From positions 1 through 31,072 of the forward strand of contig JACQRD010000084.1 of NCBI GenBank assembly GCA_016206675.1: DNA of 31,072 nt. Reading direction: 5' to 3'. A model generated the notes under the pieces. That model worked only from the letters and a program-made list of their open reading frames with translations, searched no databases and was not told the origin of the DNA. Shown piece by piece: positions 24,735 to 31,072 of the stretch. Each line of letters begins with the position of its first letter. The stretch's first letter is position 1. Both the position numbers and the translations under genes were made by a program. Source of the DNA: Candidatus Omnitrophota bacterium (GTDB lineage: Bacteria > Omnitrophota > Gorgyraeia > Aquiviventales > Aquiviventaceae).

Positions 24735-26189
24735 ATGACCTTGACAGGGTTGCTGGCGTGCCCCTTGCTCGGCATGCTCATCGTGCTCCTGCTGCCGAAG
24801 ACGGCGGTGCGGCTCATCCGCCTGACGGCCCTGGCGGCGACGGCCGCGGCCTTCGCCGTGTCGATGGGGCTGCTGCTGCAGTTCGACGCCGCCTCGCCGC
24901 AGATGCAGTTGATGCAGCGCGCCGCCTGGATTCCCCAGCTCAACATCTTCTACAGCGTCGGGATCGACGGCATCAGCCTGCCGCTGGTGTGGCTTACCAC
25001 GCTGCTGAGCTTCCTGGCCTGCATGGGCTCGTGGGTGATCAAGGACCGGCAGAAGGAGTACTTCGCCCTCTACCTGCTGCTGGAGGTCGGGATGCTGGGC
25101 ACCTTCGTCGCCCTCGATCTCTTCCTCTTTTACGTCTTCTGGGAGGTGGTGCTGGTGCCGATGTACTTCCTCATCGGCATCTGGGGCGGGGGCCGGCGCG
25201 AGTATTCGGCCTTCAAGTTCTTCGTCTACACGCTCACCGGCAGCCTCTTCATGCTGCTGGCCATCCTGACGCTGTGGCTGAAGCTGGGCACCTTCGACGT
25301 GCTGGCCATCACCCGCACGGGCCGCACGCTGGAGGTGCCGCTGCAGCAGTGGCTCTTCGCGGCCTTCTTCCTGGGCTTCGCCGTGAAGGTGCCGGTCGTC
25401 CCGTTCCACACCTGGCTGCCCGACGCCCACGTCGATGCGCCCACGCCCGGCAGCGTGCTGCTGGCGGGGATTCTGCTGAAGATGGGCGGCTACGGCTTTC
25501 TGCGCATGGCCTACCCCTTCTTTCCCGAGGCCGCCCGGATGGCAGGATGGGTGATCGCGCTGCTGGGGGTGATCAGCATCGTCTACGGCGCCTTCGTCGC
25601 GCTGGCCCAGACCGACTTCAAGAAGCTGGTGGCGTATTCGTCGGTGTCGCACATGGGCTTCGTGCTGCTGGGGTTGGCCAGTCTCACGAAGGAAGGCGTC
25701 AACGGCGCCTTGTTTCAGATGATCAGCCACGGGCTCATCAGCGGGGCGATGTTTTTGCTCGTCGGCGTGCTCTATGAGCGCACGCACACGCGGCAGCTGG
25801 AGGACTTCGGGGGCCTGGGGGCCCGCGTGCCGGTCTACGCCGGGTTTCTCATCTTCTTCAGCCTGGCCTCGCTGGGGTTGCCGGGGTTGAGCGGTTTTGT
25901 GGCGGAGTTTCTGGCCCTGCTGGGCGCCTTCGGGCCATGGCGGTGGCAGACCATCGTCTCGACGCTGGGCATCGTGCTGGCCGCGGCGTACATGTTGAAG
26001 GTGATCCGCCAGGTGCTGCTGGGGCCGCTCAACGCCAAATGGCAGACGCTGGCTGAGATGACGTGGTGGGAGCGCTGCACCCTGATCCCGCTGATGGCCG
26101 GCGTGCTGGGCTTGGGGGTGTATCCGCTGGCACTGCTGAGCCTGCAGGATGCCGCGGTGCAGCAGTTCTTGTCGCAAGTCATCCGATAG
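24735..26189 (+). CDS. nuoM: NADH-quinone oxidoreductase subunit M
   Basis: NuoM is the middle antiporter-like pump of complex I. The 484-residue protein starts at ATG 24735, seven bases after GGTGAGG. Family features are YSVGIDGISLPLVWLTTLL, FYVFWEVVLVPMYFLIG with the key Glu, FAVKVPVVPFHTWLPDAHV with the key Lys, LAQTDFKKLVAYSSVSHMG and SLASLGLPGLSGFVAEFLAL. Length and motif order are normal and no damage is seen. Confidence 0.96.
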   Translation: MTLTGLLACPLLGMLIVLLLPKTAVRLIRLTALAATAAAFAVSMGLLLQFDAASPQMQLMQRAAWIPQLNIFYSVGIDGISLPLVWLTTLLSFLACMGSWVIKDRQKEYFALYLLLEVGMLGTFVALDLFLFYVFWEVVLVPMYFLIGIWGGGRREYSAFKFFVYTLTGSLFMLLAILTLWLKLGTFDVLAITRTGRTLEVPLQQWLFAAFFLGFAVKVPVVPFHTWLPDAHVDAPTPGSVLLAGILLKMGGYGFLRMAYPFFPEAARMAGWVIALLGVISIVYGAFVALAQTDFKKLVAYSSVSHMGFVLLGLASLTKEGVNGALFQMISHGLISGAMFLLVGVLYERTHTRQLEDFGGLGARVPVYAGFLIFFSLASLGLPGLSGFVAEFLALLGAFGPWRWQTIVSTLGIVLAAAYMLKVIRQVLLGPLNAKWQTLAEMTWWERCTLIPLMAGVLGLGVYPLALLSLQDAAVQQFLSQVIR

Positions 26190-26193
26190 GATA

Positions 26194-26254
26194 GTTTCAA
26201 GTTCCAAGTTTCAGGTTTCAAGACCCCTGGAACTTGTAACCTGAAACTTGAAAC
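26194..26254 (+). repeat. 4+4 inverted heptad array, nuoM-nuoN
   Basis: The left arm (26194-26221) is four units around GTTTCAA. The right arm (26227-26254) is four units around TTGAAAC. The loop is only five bases, so this is the tightest hairpin of the set. It starts five bases after the nuoM stop and ends six bases before the likely nuoN ATG. It is AT-rich, unlike the surrounding DNA. Confidence 0.92.
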
Positions 26255-26259
26255 AAAAG

Positions 26260-27687
26260 ATGGGTGGAGTGTTGCAGGATAGTGTAAACGCGTGGTGGCC
26301 GGAAGCCATCCTCAGCGCCGGCGCGCTGCTGGTCATCCTGACGACCGGGCGCAGAGCGGCGCTGACCATCACCTGGGTCGCGCTGATGGCCGCGGCCGCC
26401 GCGCTGTGGCGGTCGCCGGTTCCCCCGCCGACGGACGTTTTTTACGGCTTCATCACGTGCGACCGCTTCAGCGCGGCCTTCCGGTGGATCGCGCTGGGGA
26501 CGACCGCCCTCGTCGCGCTGATGGCCTGCGCGTCGCGCCGGGAAGTGGAGCAGAGCCGGCGCGGCGAATACCTGGGGCTGCTGCTCTTCATCGCCGTCGG
26601 CCTAATGCTCATGGCGGAGGCCAACCACTTGCTGATGGCGTACCTGTCGATGGAGATGGTCAGCCTCAGCTCCTATCTGCTGGTGGGATTCGCCGACCAG
26701 CGCCGCTCGGCCGAGGCGGCGCTGAAGTACCTGCTCTTCGGGGCGCTGTGCTCGGCGCTGATGCTCTTCGGCATGTCGCTGCTCTTCGGGCTCACCGGTG
26801 CTTTGAGCTTCGGGGAGCTGCGCCAGGCCAGCTACGGCATCGCCGGCGCAGCACTGCCGGCGGCCCTCGTGGCAGGTGCCCTGATGCTGGCCGGGCTGGC
26901 CTTCAAGATTTCCATGGTGCCGTTTCATCAGTGGACGCCGGATGCGTATGAGGGGGCGCCCATTCCGGTGACGGCGCTGCTCTCCGTCGGGCCCAAGGCG
27001 GCCGGACTGGCCCTCCTGATCCGCGTGCTGGAGGCGCTGGGGCCGCTGGGTGAGCGGCTGCTGCCGCTGCTGCTGGTGCTGACGGTCGTCACGATGACCT
27101 TCGGCAACCTCGTCGCCCTGGTGCAGACGAACGTCAAGCGGCTGCTGGCCTACTCGACGATCGGGCAGGTGGGCTACCTGCTGATTGGGTTGGTGGCGGC
27201 GACGGCGAAGGGTCGGGAAGCGCTGCTGGTCTATCTGGCGGCCTACCTCTTCATGAACCTCGGGGTGTTTGCGTGCGCGCTGGCGGTGTTTCACGACACC
27301 GGCAGCGAGTCGCTGGAAGCCTTCCGCGGTCTGGCCCAGCGTGCGCCGGGGCTGTCGGCCGTGTGCGCGATCTTCCTCCTCTCGCTGGCGGGGGTTCCGC
27401 CGCTGTTCGGCTTCGTGGGCAAGTTTCTGCTCTTCAGCAGCGCCCTCCAGGAGGGCTGGGGGTGGGTGGCGGTGGCCGCCGCCCTCAACAGCGCCGTGGC
27501 ACTCTACTACTACGCCAACCTCATCCGGCTGATGTATTTCGCAGCACCCCTCCAGGCGACGGCGGTGCGCCCGGCGATGGGTCTGCGCGTGGCACTGGCG
27601 GTGTGCGCCGGGGCAACGCTCGTCCTCGGCCTCTGGCCCGCAGGGGTGGTGGAGTGGACCTCCAGGATCTCAGGGACTCTGCTGTAG
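26260..27687 (+). CDS. nuoN: NADH-quinone oxidoreductase subunit N
   Basis: NuoN is the third antiporter-like pump of complex I. ATG 26260 gives 475 residues; a TTG at 26248 inside the repeat and a GTG at 26269 are alternatives. Motifs are YLSMEMVSLSSYLLVGF with the key Glu, LAFKISMVPFHQWTPDAYEG with the key Lys, VQTNVKRLLAYSTIGQVG and SLAGVPPLFGFVGKFLLFSS. It ends the nuoJ-N block; a 132-base spacer with a repeat and a likely promoter follows. Confidence 0.95.
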   Translation: MGGVLQDSVNAWWPEAILSAGALLVILTTGRRAALTITWVALMAAAAALWRSPVPPPTDVFYGFITCDRFSAAFRWIALGTTALVALMACASRREVEQSRRGEYLGLLLFIAVGLMLMAEANHLLMAYLSMEMVSLSSYLLVGFADQRRSAEAALKYLLFGALCSALMLFGMSLLFGLTGALSFGELRQASYGIAGAALPAALVAGALMLAGLAFKISMVPFHQWTPDAYEGAPIPVTALLSVGPKAAGLALLIRVLEALGPLGERLLPLLLVLTVVTMTFGNLVALVQTNVKRLLAYSTIGQVGYLLIGLVAATAKGREALLVYLAAYLFMNLGVFACALAVFHDTGSESLEAFRGLAQRAPGLSAVCAIFLLSLAGVPPLFGFVGKFLLFSSALQEGWGWVAVAAALNSAVALYYYANLIRLMYFAAPLQATAVRPAMGLRVALAVCAGATLVLGLWPAGVVEWTSRISGTLL

Positions 27688-27706
27688 GCTGAGGGGGAAG
27701 CGGGTG

Positions 27707-27715
27707 TGCTATAAT
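27707..27715 (+). promoter_or_regulatory. Likely extended -10 promoter for the atp genes
   Basis: TGCTATAAT is an extended -10 element (TG, one base, then a perfect TATAAT at 27710-27715). The expected -35 region (about 27687-27692) is poor. The last two bases of TATAAT coincide with the left end of repeat copy 2, so most of the transcript leader would be the repeat. This is one of very few AT-rich patches in the area. Confidence 0.55.
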
Positions 27716-27818
27716 CCCACCACCTGTGTGTCGGCCGCAGGCCGGTCGCTGGCACGAGGATCGCGCGTAGGAGGCAGCGACCATTTCGCCTTCGGCGAAA
27801 TCACACAGGTGGTGGGAT
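27714..27818 (+). repeat. 105-bp structured repeat, copy 2 (nuoN-atpZ)
   Basis: Perfect 17-bp terminal inverted repeats (27714-27730 and 27802-27818, outer sequence ATCCCACCACCTGTGTG) enclose a GGCC-GCA-GGCC hairpin, GGTCGCTG/CAGCGACC, and a hairpin ATTTCGCC-TTC-GGCGAAAT. Both the parts and their order match copy 1 at 10075-10183. The right end lies one base before the next ATG, with GGTGGTGGG as the only ribosome-site-like sequence. Confidence 0.92.
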
Positions 27819-27819
27819 A

Positions 27820-28080
27820 ATGCGCGCGCCTGAAATCCGGAAGACCTCGCCGCGCGACGATTCTCACAGTTCTCTTTGGACAAGGCTTGGGGACTACCTG
27901 GCGATCCCCATGCGGCTCGCGCTGGCTCCCATCGTCGGGCTGCTCTTCGGATGGCTGCTGGATCGCTGGCTCGGCACGTTTCCGTGGTTGACCATCCTGG
28001 TGCTCATCCTCGGATTCGTGGAGGCGGCGCGCGAACTCTGGGTGATGGCGAAGGAGACTGAGAGGAACGAGCGAAGGTAA
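27820..28080 (+). CDS. AtpZ-like F0F1 accessory protein
   Basis: This 86-residue protein has a charged N terminus, then two membrane helices joined by a short turn (LALAPIVGLLFGWLLDRWLG and FPWLTILVLILGFVEAARELW) and a charged tail. This hairpin with a GWLLD motif fits the AtpZ/ATPase gene 1 family, found just ahead of atpB in many operons and linked to ATP synthase assembly or Mg/Ca transport. The start lies at the end of the repeat. It is followed by the atpI-like gene after three bases. Confidence 0.8.
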   Translation: MRAPEIRKTSPRDDSHSSLWTRLGDYLAIPMRLALAPIVGLLFGWLLDRWLGTFPWLTILVLILGFVEAARELWVMAKETERNERR

Positions 28081-28083
28081 TCC

Positions 28084-28434
28084 ATGGTGTTTGTGACAGA
28101 AACCGTGCACGCCATGACGTGGGCCAGCCTGATCATGGTGCCCGTCGCCTGGCTGCTGGGCGGGCCGAAAGCTGCCATCGGCGTTGCGGGCGGCATGCTC
28201 TGGTCTCTGGCGAATGTCGGCGCCCTCGCGTTACTGGCGAGGATCATGATGGGAACGCCGCGCCTGTCCTGGCCGGCGCATCTGGGCTTGTGGATCGTCA
28301 AAATCCCCCTCCTGTATATCTTGGGAGGCGTGCTGGCCGTGAGCCCGTGGAGTTCCCCGGTGGGGTTTCTGGTCGGGTTCTCTCTCTGGTTCGTCCTCCT
28401 GATGATCATCGCCGCGCGGCGGGTTGCGGCCTGA
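28084..28434 (+). CDS. atpI: AtpI-like ATP synthase subunit I
   Basis: A 116-residue, very hydrophobic protein with about four membrane helices, for example ASLIMVPVAWLLGGPKAAIG and FSLWFVLLMIIAARRVA. Position between an AtpZ-like gene and atpB, length and topology fit the loosely conserved AtpI family, which helps assemble the c-ring. Sequence motifs in this family are weak, so the call rests partly on context. The stop overlaps the atpB start (TGATG). Confidence 0.72.
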   Translation: MVFVTETVHAMTWASLIMVPVAWLLGGPKAAIGVAGGMLWSLANVGALALLARIMMGTPRLSWPAHLGLWIVKIPLLYILGGVLAVSPWSSPVGFLVGFSLWFVLLMIIAARRVAA

Positions 28435-29300
28435 TGGCCTTCTGGTGCGAGACGGTCTGGGCGGCCGAGGCGGAGGGAGGCGCCACCATCCCTGAGGCGC
28501 CCAGCGCCATCACCGTCCTGTTGCGCCGGTTGGGCGAGGGCCCGGTGCACGACTGGCTCCACGCGTGGGAAAACGTGGTCTTCGCGCTTCTGATTGCTGT
28601 CGGATTGGGGATGACGCTCCTCTGGATGAGCCGCCGGCGCGCCCTGATTCCCTCGGGGCCGCAGAACGCTGCGGAATTGATCGTCGAGACCTTCGAACAG
28701 GCCTTTATCGGCAACCTGGGGCCGCACACCAGACGCTTCCTGCCCTTTCTGGGGACCCTGTTCCTCTACATTCTGGCGATGAACTGGGCGGTCTTGATCC
28801 CAGGGCTGAAATCCCCCACCGGCGGCTTCATCTTGAGCCATGCCAAGGTCATCAGCGGCGGGTTCGTGACGACCGCCGCCCTCGCCCTGTGCGTGTTCCT
28901 CTATGTGCAGTACACGGCGATCCGGTCCCACGGACTGCTGGCATACCTCCACCATCTCATGGGCAGTCCCAGGACGCCAGCGGAAGTCTTTCTGTGCGTG
29001 ATGACGCTGGCGCCGGTCACGCATATTCTAGGAGAGCTGATCAGGCCCATCAGCCTGACACTCCGGTTGTTCGGGAATGTCACCGGCGATGATATCCTGC
29101 TGGGCGTGTTCTTCGTCGTGGGGATGATGTCGCTGCAAGCACTTCACGTCCCGATCGGCCTACCGCTGCACATCCTGGTCGTGCCCCTCGTGTTGCTGTT
29201 CGGGTTCGTGCAGGCGGTGATTTTCACGTGGTTGACGAGTGCGTACTTGAGCCTCTCGTTGGGACACGGAGACTCAGCACAACATGGAGGAGGGCATTGA
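28434..29300 (+). CDS. atpB: ATP synthase F0 subunit a
   Basis: Subunit a forms the ion half-channels beside the c-ring. The 288-residue protein has the essential Arg in ISLTLRLFGNVTGDDIL, preceded by ELIRP, and a conserved C-terminal helix with VQAVIFTWLTSAYLSLSL. The N-terminal 40 residues are acidic and may lie outside the membrane. The tail is His/Gly-rich. The stop overlaps the atpE start by one base. Confidence 0.95.
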   Translation: MAFWCETVWAAEAEGGATIPEAPSAITVLLRRLGEGPVHDWLHAWENVVFALLIAVGLGMTLLWMSRRRALIPSGPQNAAELIVETFEQAFIGNLGPHTRRFLPFLGTLFLYILAMNWAVLIPGLKSPTGGFILSHAKVISGGFVTTAALALCVFLYVQYTAIRSHGLLAYLHHLMGSPRTPAEVFLCVMTLAPVTHILGELIRPISLTLRLFGNVTGDDILLGVFFVVGMMSLQALHVPIGLPLHILVVPLVLLFGFVQAVIFTWLTSAYLSLSLGHGDSAQHGGGH

Positions 29301-29545
29301 TGGGAACACCGCAAGCGAATCTGGCATGGGCACTTCCACTCGCACTGGCCCTGGCGGCGATCGCCTGCGCTTTCGGCTTGGCGAAGGCTGTGGCCGCCGC
29401 CATGGACGGCATCGCGCGGCAGCCGGAAGCGGCCAAAGACATCCAGGGCGCCATGATCATTGGCTGCGGCTTCATTGAGGCGCTCACGATCTACGCGCTC
29501 GTCGTCGTGCTGCTCTTCGGCCTGGGGATCATCGCCATCCACTGA
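29300..29545 (+). CDS. atpE: ATP synthase F0 subunit c
   Basis: This 81-residue two-helix protein forms the rotor ring. The loop motif ARQPEA and the ion-binding carboxylate in GFIEALTIYALV (Glu) are clear. The start ATG 29300 is set by an excellent ribosome site, GGAGGAGGG (29286-29294), five bases upstream. Compared with sodium-binding c subunits such as that of Ilyobacter, the helix-1 Gln is Leu-like here and the Ser after the Glu is Ala, so protons rather than sodium are the likely coupling ion. Confidence 0.95.
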   Translation: MGTPQANLAWALPLALALAAIACAFGLAKAVAAAMDGIARQPEAAKDIQGAMIIGCGFIEALTIYALVVVLLFGLGIIAIH

Positions 29546-29577
29546 GGCACGTGGGTCAGGCGAGGGCGTACGGACTG

Positions 29578-30063
29578 ATGTTGGCGCAGATTCTCACCAC
29601 TGCCCTGGGTTTTTTCCTCCTGGTGCTCATCCTGCGGAAGTTGTTCTGGGGCGCCATGCTGCAGATGCTGGATGAGCGCCGTCACCGCATCGAAGACGGC
29701 CTCCAGCGCATCGCCCGGTCGCAGCAGGAGACGGAGCGCCTGCAGGCGGAGTATACCCAGCGGCTCGCCGGCATCGAGGAGGAGGCCCGCGCGAAGATCC
29801 AGCAGGCCATCCTCGAGGGCAAGCGCGTCTCCGTCGAGATCCAGGAGCAGGCCCGCGAGCAGGGCCACGCGCTGCTCAACAAGGCCAAGGACACCATCGA
29901 GCTGGAAATCGGCAAGGCCAAGGTGACCTTGCGCGATGAGATGGTGGCCCTGGCCGTTGAGGCGCTCGAGCGGGTGCTGCGCCGCAAGGTCGATGAGAAG
30001 GCCGACCGCCACCTCGTGGAGTCGGTGCTCGACGAGCTGGAGCGGGAGCACGCAAAGGCCTAA
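29578..30063 (+). CDS. atpF: ATP synthase F0 subunit b
   Basis: Subunit b is the peripheral stalk. ATG 29578 gives 161 residues starting in the membrane helix (MLAQILTTALGFFLLVLIL), followed by a long charged helix rich in Glu, Gln, Arg and Ala. An in-frame GTG at 29551 would add nine residues but has GAGG only three bases away, too close; ATG 29578 has GAGGG 11 bases upstream. Only one b-type gene is present. Length and layout are normal. Confidence 0.93.
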   Translation: MLAQILTTALGFFLLVLILRKLFWGAMLQMLDERRHRIEDGLQRIARSQQETERLQAEYTQRLAGIEEEARAKIQQAILEGKRVSVEIQEQAREQGHALLNKAKDTIELEIGKAKVTLRDEMVALAVEALERVLRRKVDEKADRHLVESVLDELEREHAKA

Positions 30064-30071
30064 GCGGTTGG

Positions 30072-30617
30072 ATGCCATCCGATATCGCCACCTGCTACGC
30101 CCAGGCGCTGTTTGAATCGGCCAAGACTGCGCCAGCGGTCGACACGCTGCTGGAGCAGCTGACGGCCATCGCGCAGCTCATCCGCGCGCACGCCGAGTTG
30201 GGCGAGCTGATCATCAATCCGGATGTCGACCCGCCGGAGAAGGTCGCGATACTCAAGCGGCTGCTCGGCGGTGCGACCTCGCCGCTGCTGGAGCCATTTC
30301 TGCTGATGGTGGCGGAGCGCGGCCGCACCGAGTTTCTTCCGGAGATCGCCGACGCGTTCCACGATGAGGTGGACCGCGACCGCGGCCGGCTGCGGGCGAC
30401 GGTGCGTTCGGCGCGCCCCCTGCCCGAGGAGCTGGTCTTGCGCGTGCGGCGGCTGTTGGAGCGCCGCGAAGGCAAGACGATCCTGCTGCAGACGGAAACC
30501 GCGCCGGAGCTGCTCGGCGGCCTGCAGGTGGTGATGGGCCATCGCGTCATCGACGGCTCCATCCAGCGTCAAGTGCAGAATCTTCGAGAACGGCTCAACG
30601 CCGTGCGCGTGGCTTAA
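30072..30617 (+). CDS. atpH: ATP synthase F1 subunit delta
   Basis: Delta joins the b stalk to the top of F1. The 181-residue protein starts with DIATCYAQALFESA, has the middle segment EPFLLMVAERGRTEFLPEI, and ends with the conserved GGLQVVMGHRVIDGSIQRQ. Size and order are typical of the family, and it lies eight bases after atpF and 14 before atpA. Confidence 0.95.
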   Translation: MPSDIATCYAQALFESAKTAPAVDTLLEQLTAIAQLIRAHAELGELIINPDVDPPEKVAILKRLLGGATSPLLEPFLLMVAERGRTEFLPEIADAFHDEVDRDRGRLRATVRSARPLPEELVLRVRRLLERREGKTILLQTETAPELLGGLQVVMGHRVIDGSIQRQVQNLRERLNAVRVA

Positions 30618-30631
30618 GCGAGGAAAAGGGC

Positions 30632-31072
30632 ATGGCCCGTTTACGTCCTGAAGAAGTCTCCTTGGCGCTGAAGCAGGAGCTTGAGCGCTACCGCAACCAG
30701 GTGCAGCTGGATTCCATCGGCCGCGTCATCCAGGTGGGCGACGGCATCGCCCGCCTCTACGGGCTCGACGACGCCATGGCCGGCGAGCTGCTGGAATTCC
30801 CGGGCCAGACGATGGGCATGATCTTCAACCTGGAAGAGCACCACGTCGGCGCCGTCATCCTCGGGTCGGATCAGCACATCAAAGACGGCGATGTGGTCAA
30901 GCGCACCGGCCGCATCGCCTCGGTGCCGACCGGACCGGCGCTCCTCGGGCGCGTCGTGAACGCCCTGGGCCAGCCGCTCGACAACAAAGGGCCCATTGTC
31001 ACCGAGACGTTCCGCCCCATCGAGGCGCGCCCCCCCAACGTCGTCCAGCGCCAGCCGGTCAAGGAACCGGTC
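30632..31072 (+). CDS. atpA: ATP synthase F1 subunit alpha (3' end missing)
   Basis: The first 147 codons of the alpha subunit run to the window edge without a stop. ATG 30632 follows AGGAAAAGGG. The N-terminal beta barrel is visible with IGRVIQVGDGIARLYGLDDAM and ELLEFPGQTMGMIFNLEE (each conserved in the family), then GRVVNALGQPLD. The Walker A motif lies beyond the end of the window. Confidence 0.97.
   Translation, partial: MARLRPEEVSLALKQELERYRNQVQLDSIGRVIQVGDGIARLYGLDDAMAGELLEFPGQTMGMIFNLEEHHVGAVILGSDQHIKDGDVVKRTGRIASVPTGPALLGRVVNALGQPLDNKGPIVTETFRPIEARPPNVVQRQPVKEPV

Noticed and set aside
26194..26254. Intrinsic terminators at the heptad hairpins
   Set aside because: None of the arrays is followed by a T-run and most lie between genes of one operon or inside genes; only 9444-9469 has a proper terminator form.
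4276..27818. CRISPR array
   Set aside because: The repeats are 7-13 bases long, directly abutting and inverted, with no unique spacers of about 30 bases and no cas genes.

Overview
The window is a dense, almost entirely plus-strand stretch of a high-GC bacterial genome. LpxA implies lipid A synthesis and so an outer membrane. The mix of a gyrase, a glmS gene split by an intein, a bacterial endonuclease Q, a class 1B-type PyrD, part of a complex I and an F-type ATP synthase does not point to a well-studied group. The style of short repeats at gene borders reminds me of candidate-phylum genomes such as Omnitrophota, but this is a low-confidence impression.

Layout. Positions 1-4267 hold the 3' part of gyrA, a tRNA-Glu(TTC), a small secreted TIMP/NTR-like protein and nagA. 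Positions 4310-9300 hold glmS with a 504-residue homing-endonuclease intein, rsmI and lpxA. A consensus sigma70 promoter, a PyrR-binding RNA and an intrinsic terminator at 9327-9469 begin a pyrimidine operon: pyrR, pyrB, pyrC, a small membrane protein, carA, endonuclease Q, carB, a PilZ protein, pyrD, pyrF and pyrE (9503-21657). It carries the enzymes from bicarbonate to UMP, apart from the PyrK partner that a class 1B PyrD would need. It runs with a 7-base gap into nuoJKLMN (21665-27687), the distal membrane arm of complex I without nuoA-I. The ATP synthase genes follow: atpZ-like, atpI-like, atpB, atpE, atpF, atpH and the start of atpA, which runs off the end.

The most unusual content is not a gene. 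Most junctions with more than about 60 bases between genes, and several inter-domain linkers inside genes, carry a structured short-repeat array. The clearest form is four 7-base units, a short loop, then four 7-base units in inverted orientation (28-base arms). It occurs at 7660-7730, 17338-17405, 22524-22599 and 26194-26254, each with its own unit sequence. Related forms are single arms (4276-4306 and 13723-13753, sharing one heptad), an 8-base version (15569-15648), a 12/13-base version present twice (11171-11292, 24601-24714), a two-copy element of about 105-109 bp with 14-17 bp terminal inverted repeats that ends at the next start codon (10075-10183, 27714-27818), and small hairpins inside pyrD, nuoJ and lpxA. 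The same architecture with different sequences suggests a local generating process rather than one spreading element.

Functionally the window joins cell-envelope precursor supply (NagA, GlmS, LpxA), PyrR-controlled UMP synthesis and respiratory energy conversion. Endonuclease Q and PilZ are unexpected passengers in the pyrimidine operon.
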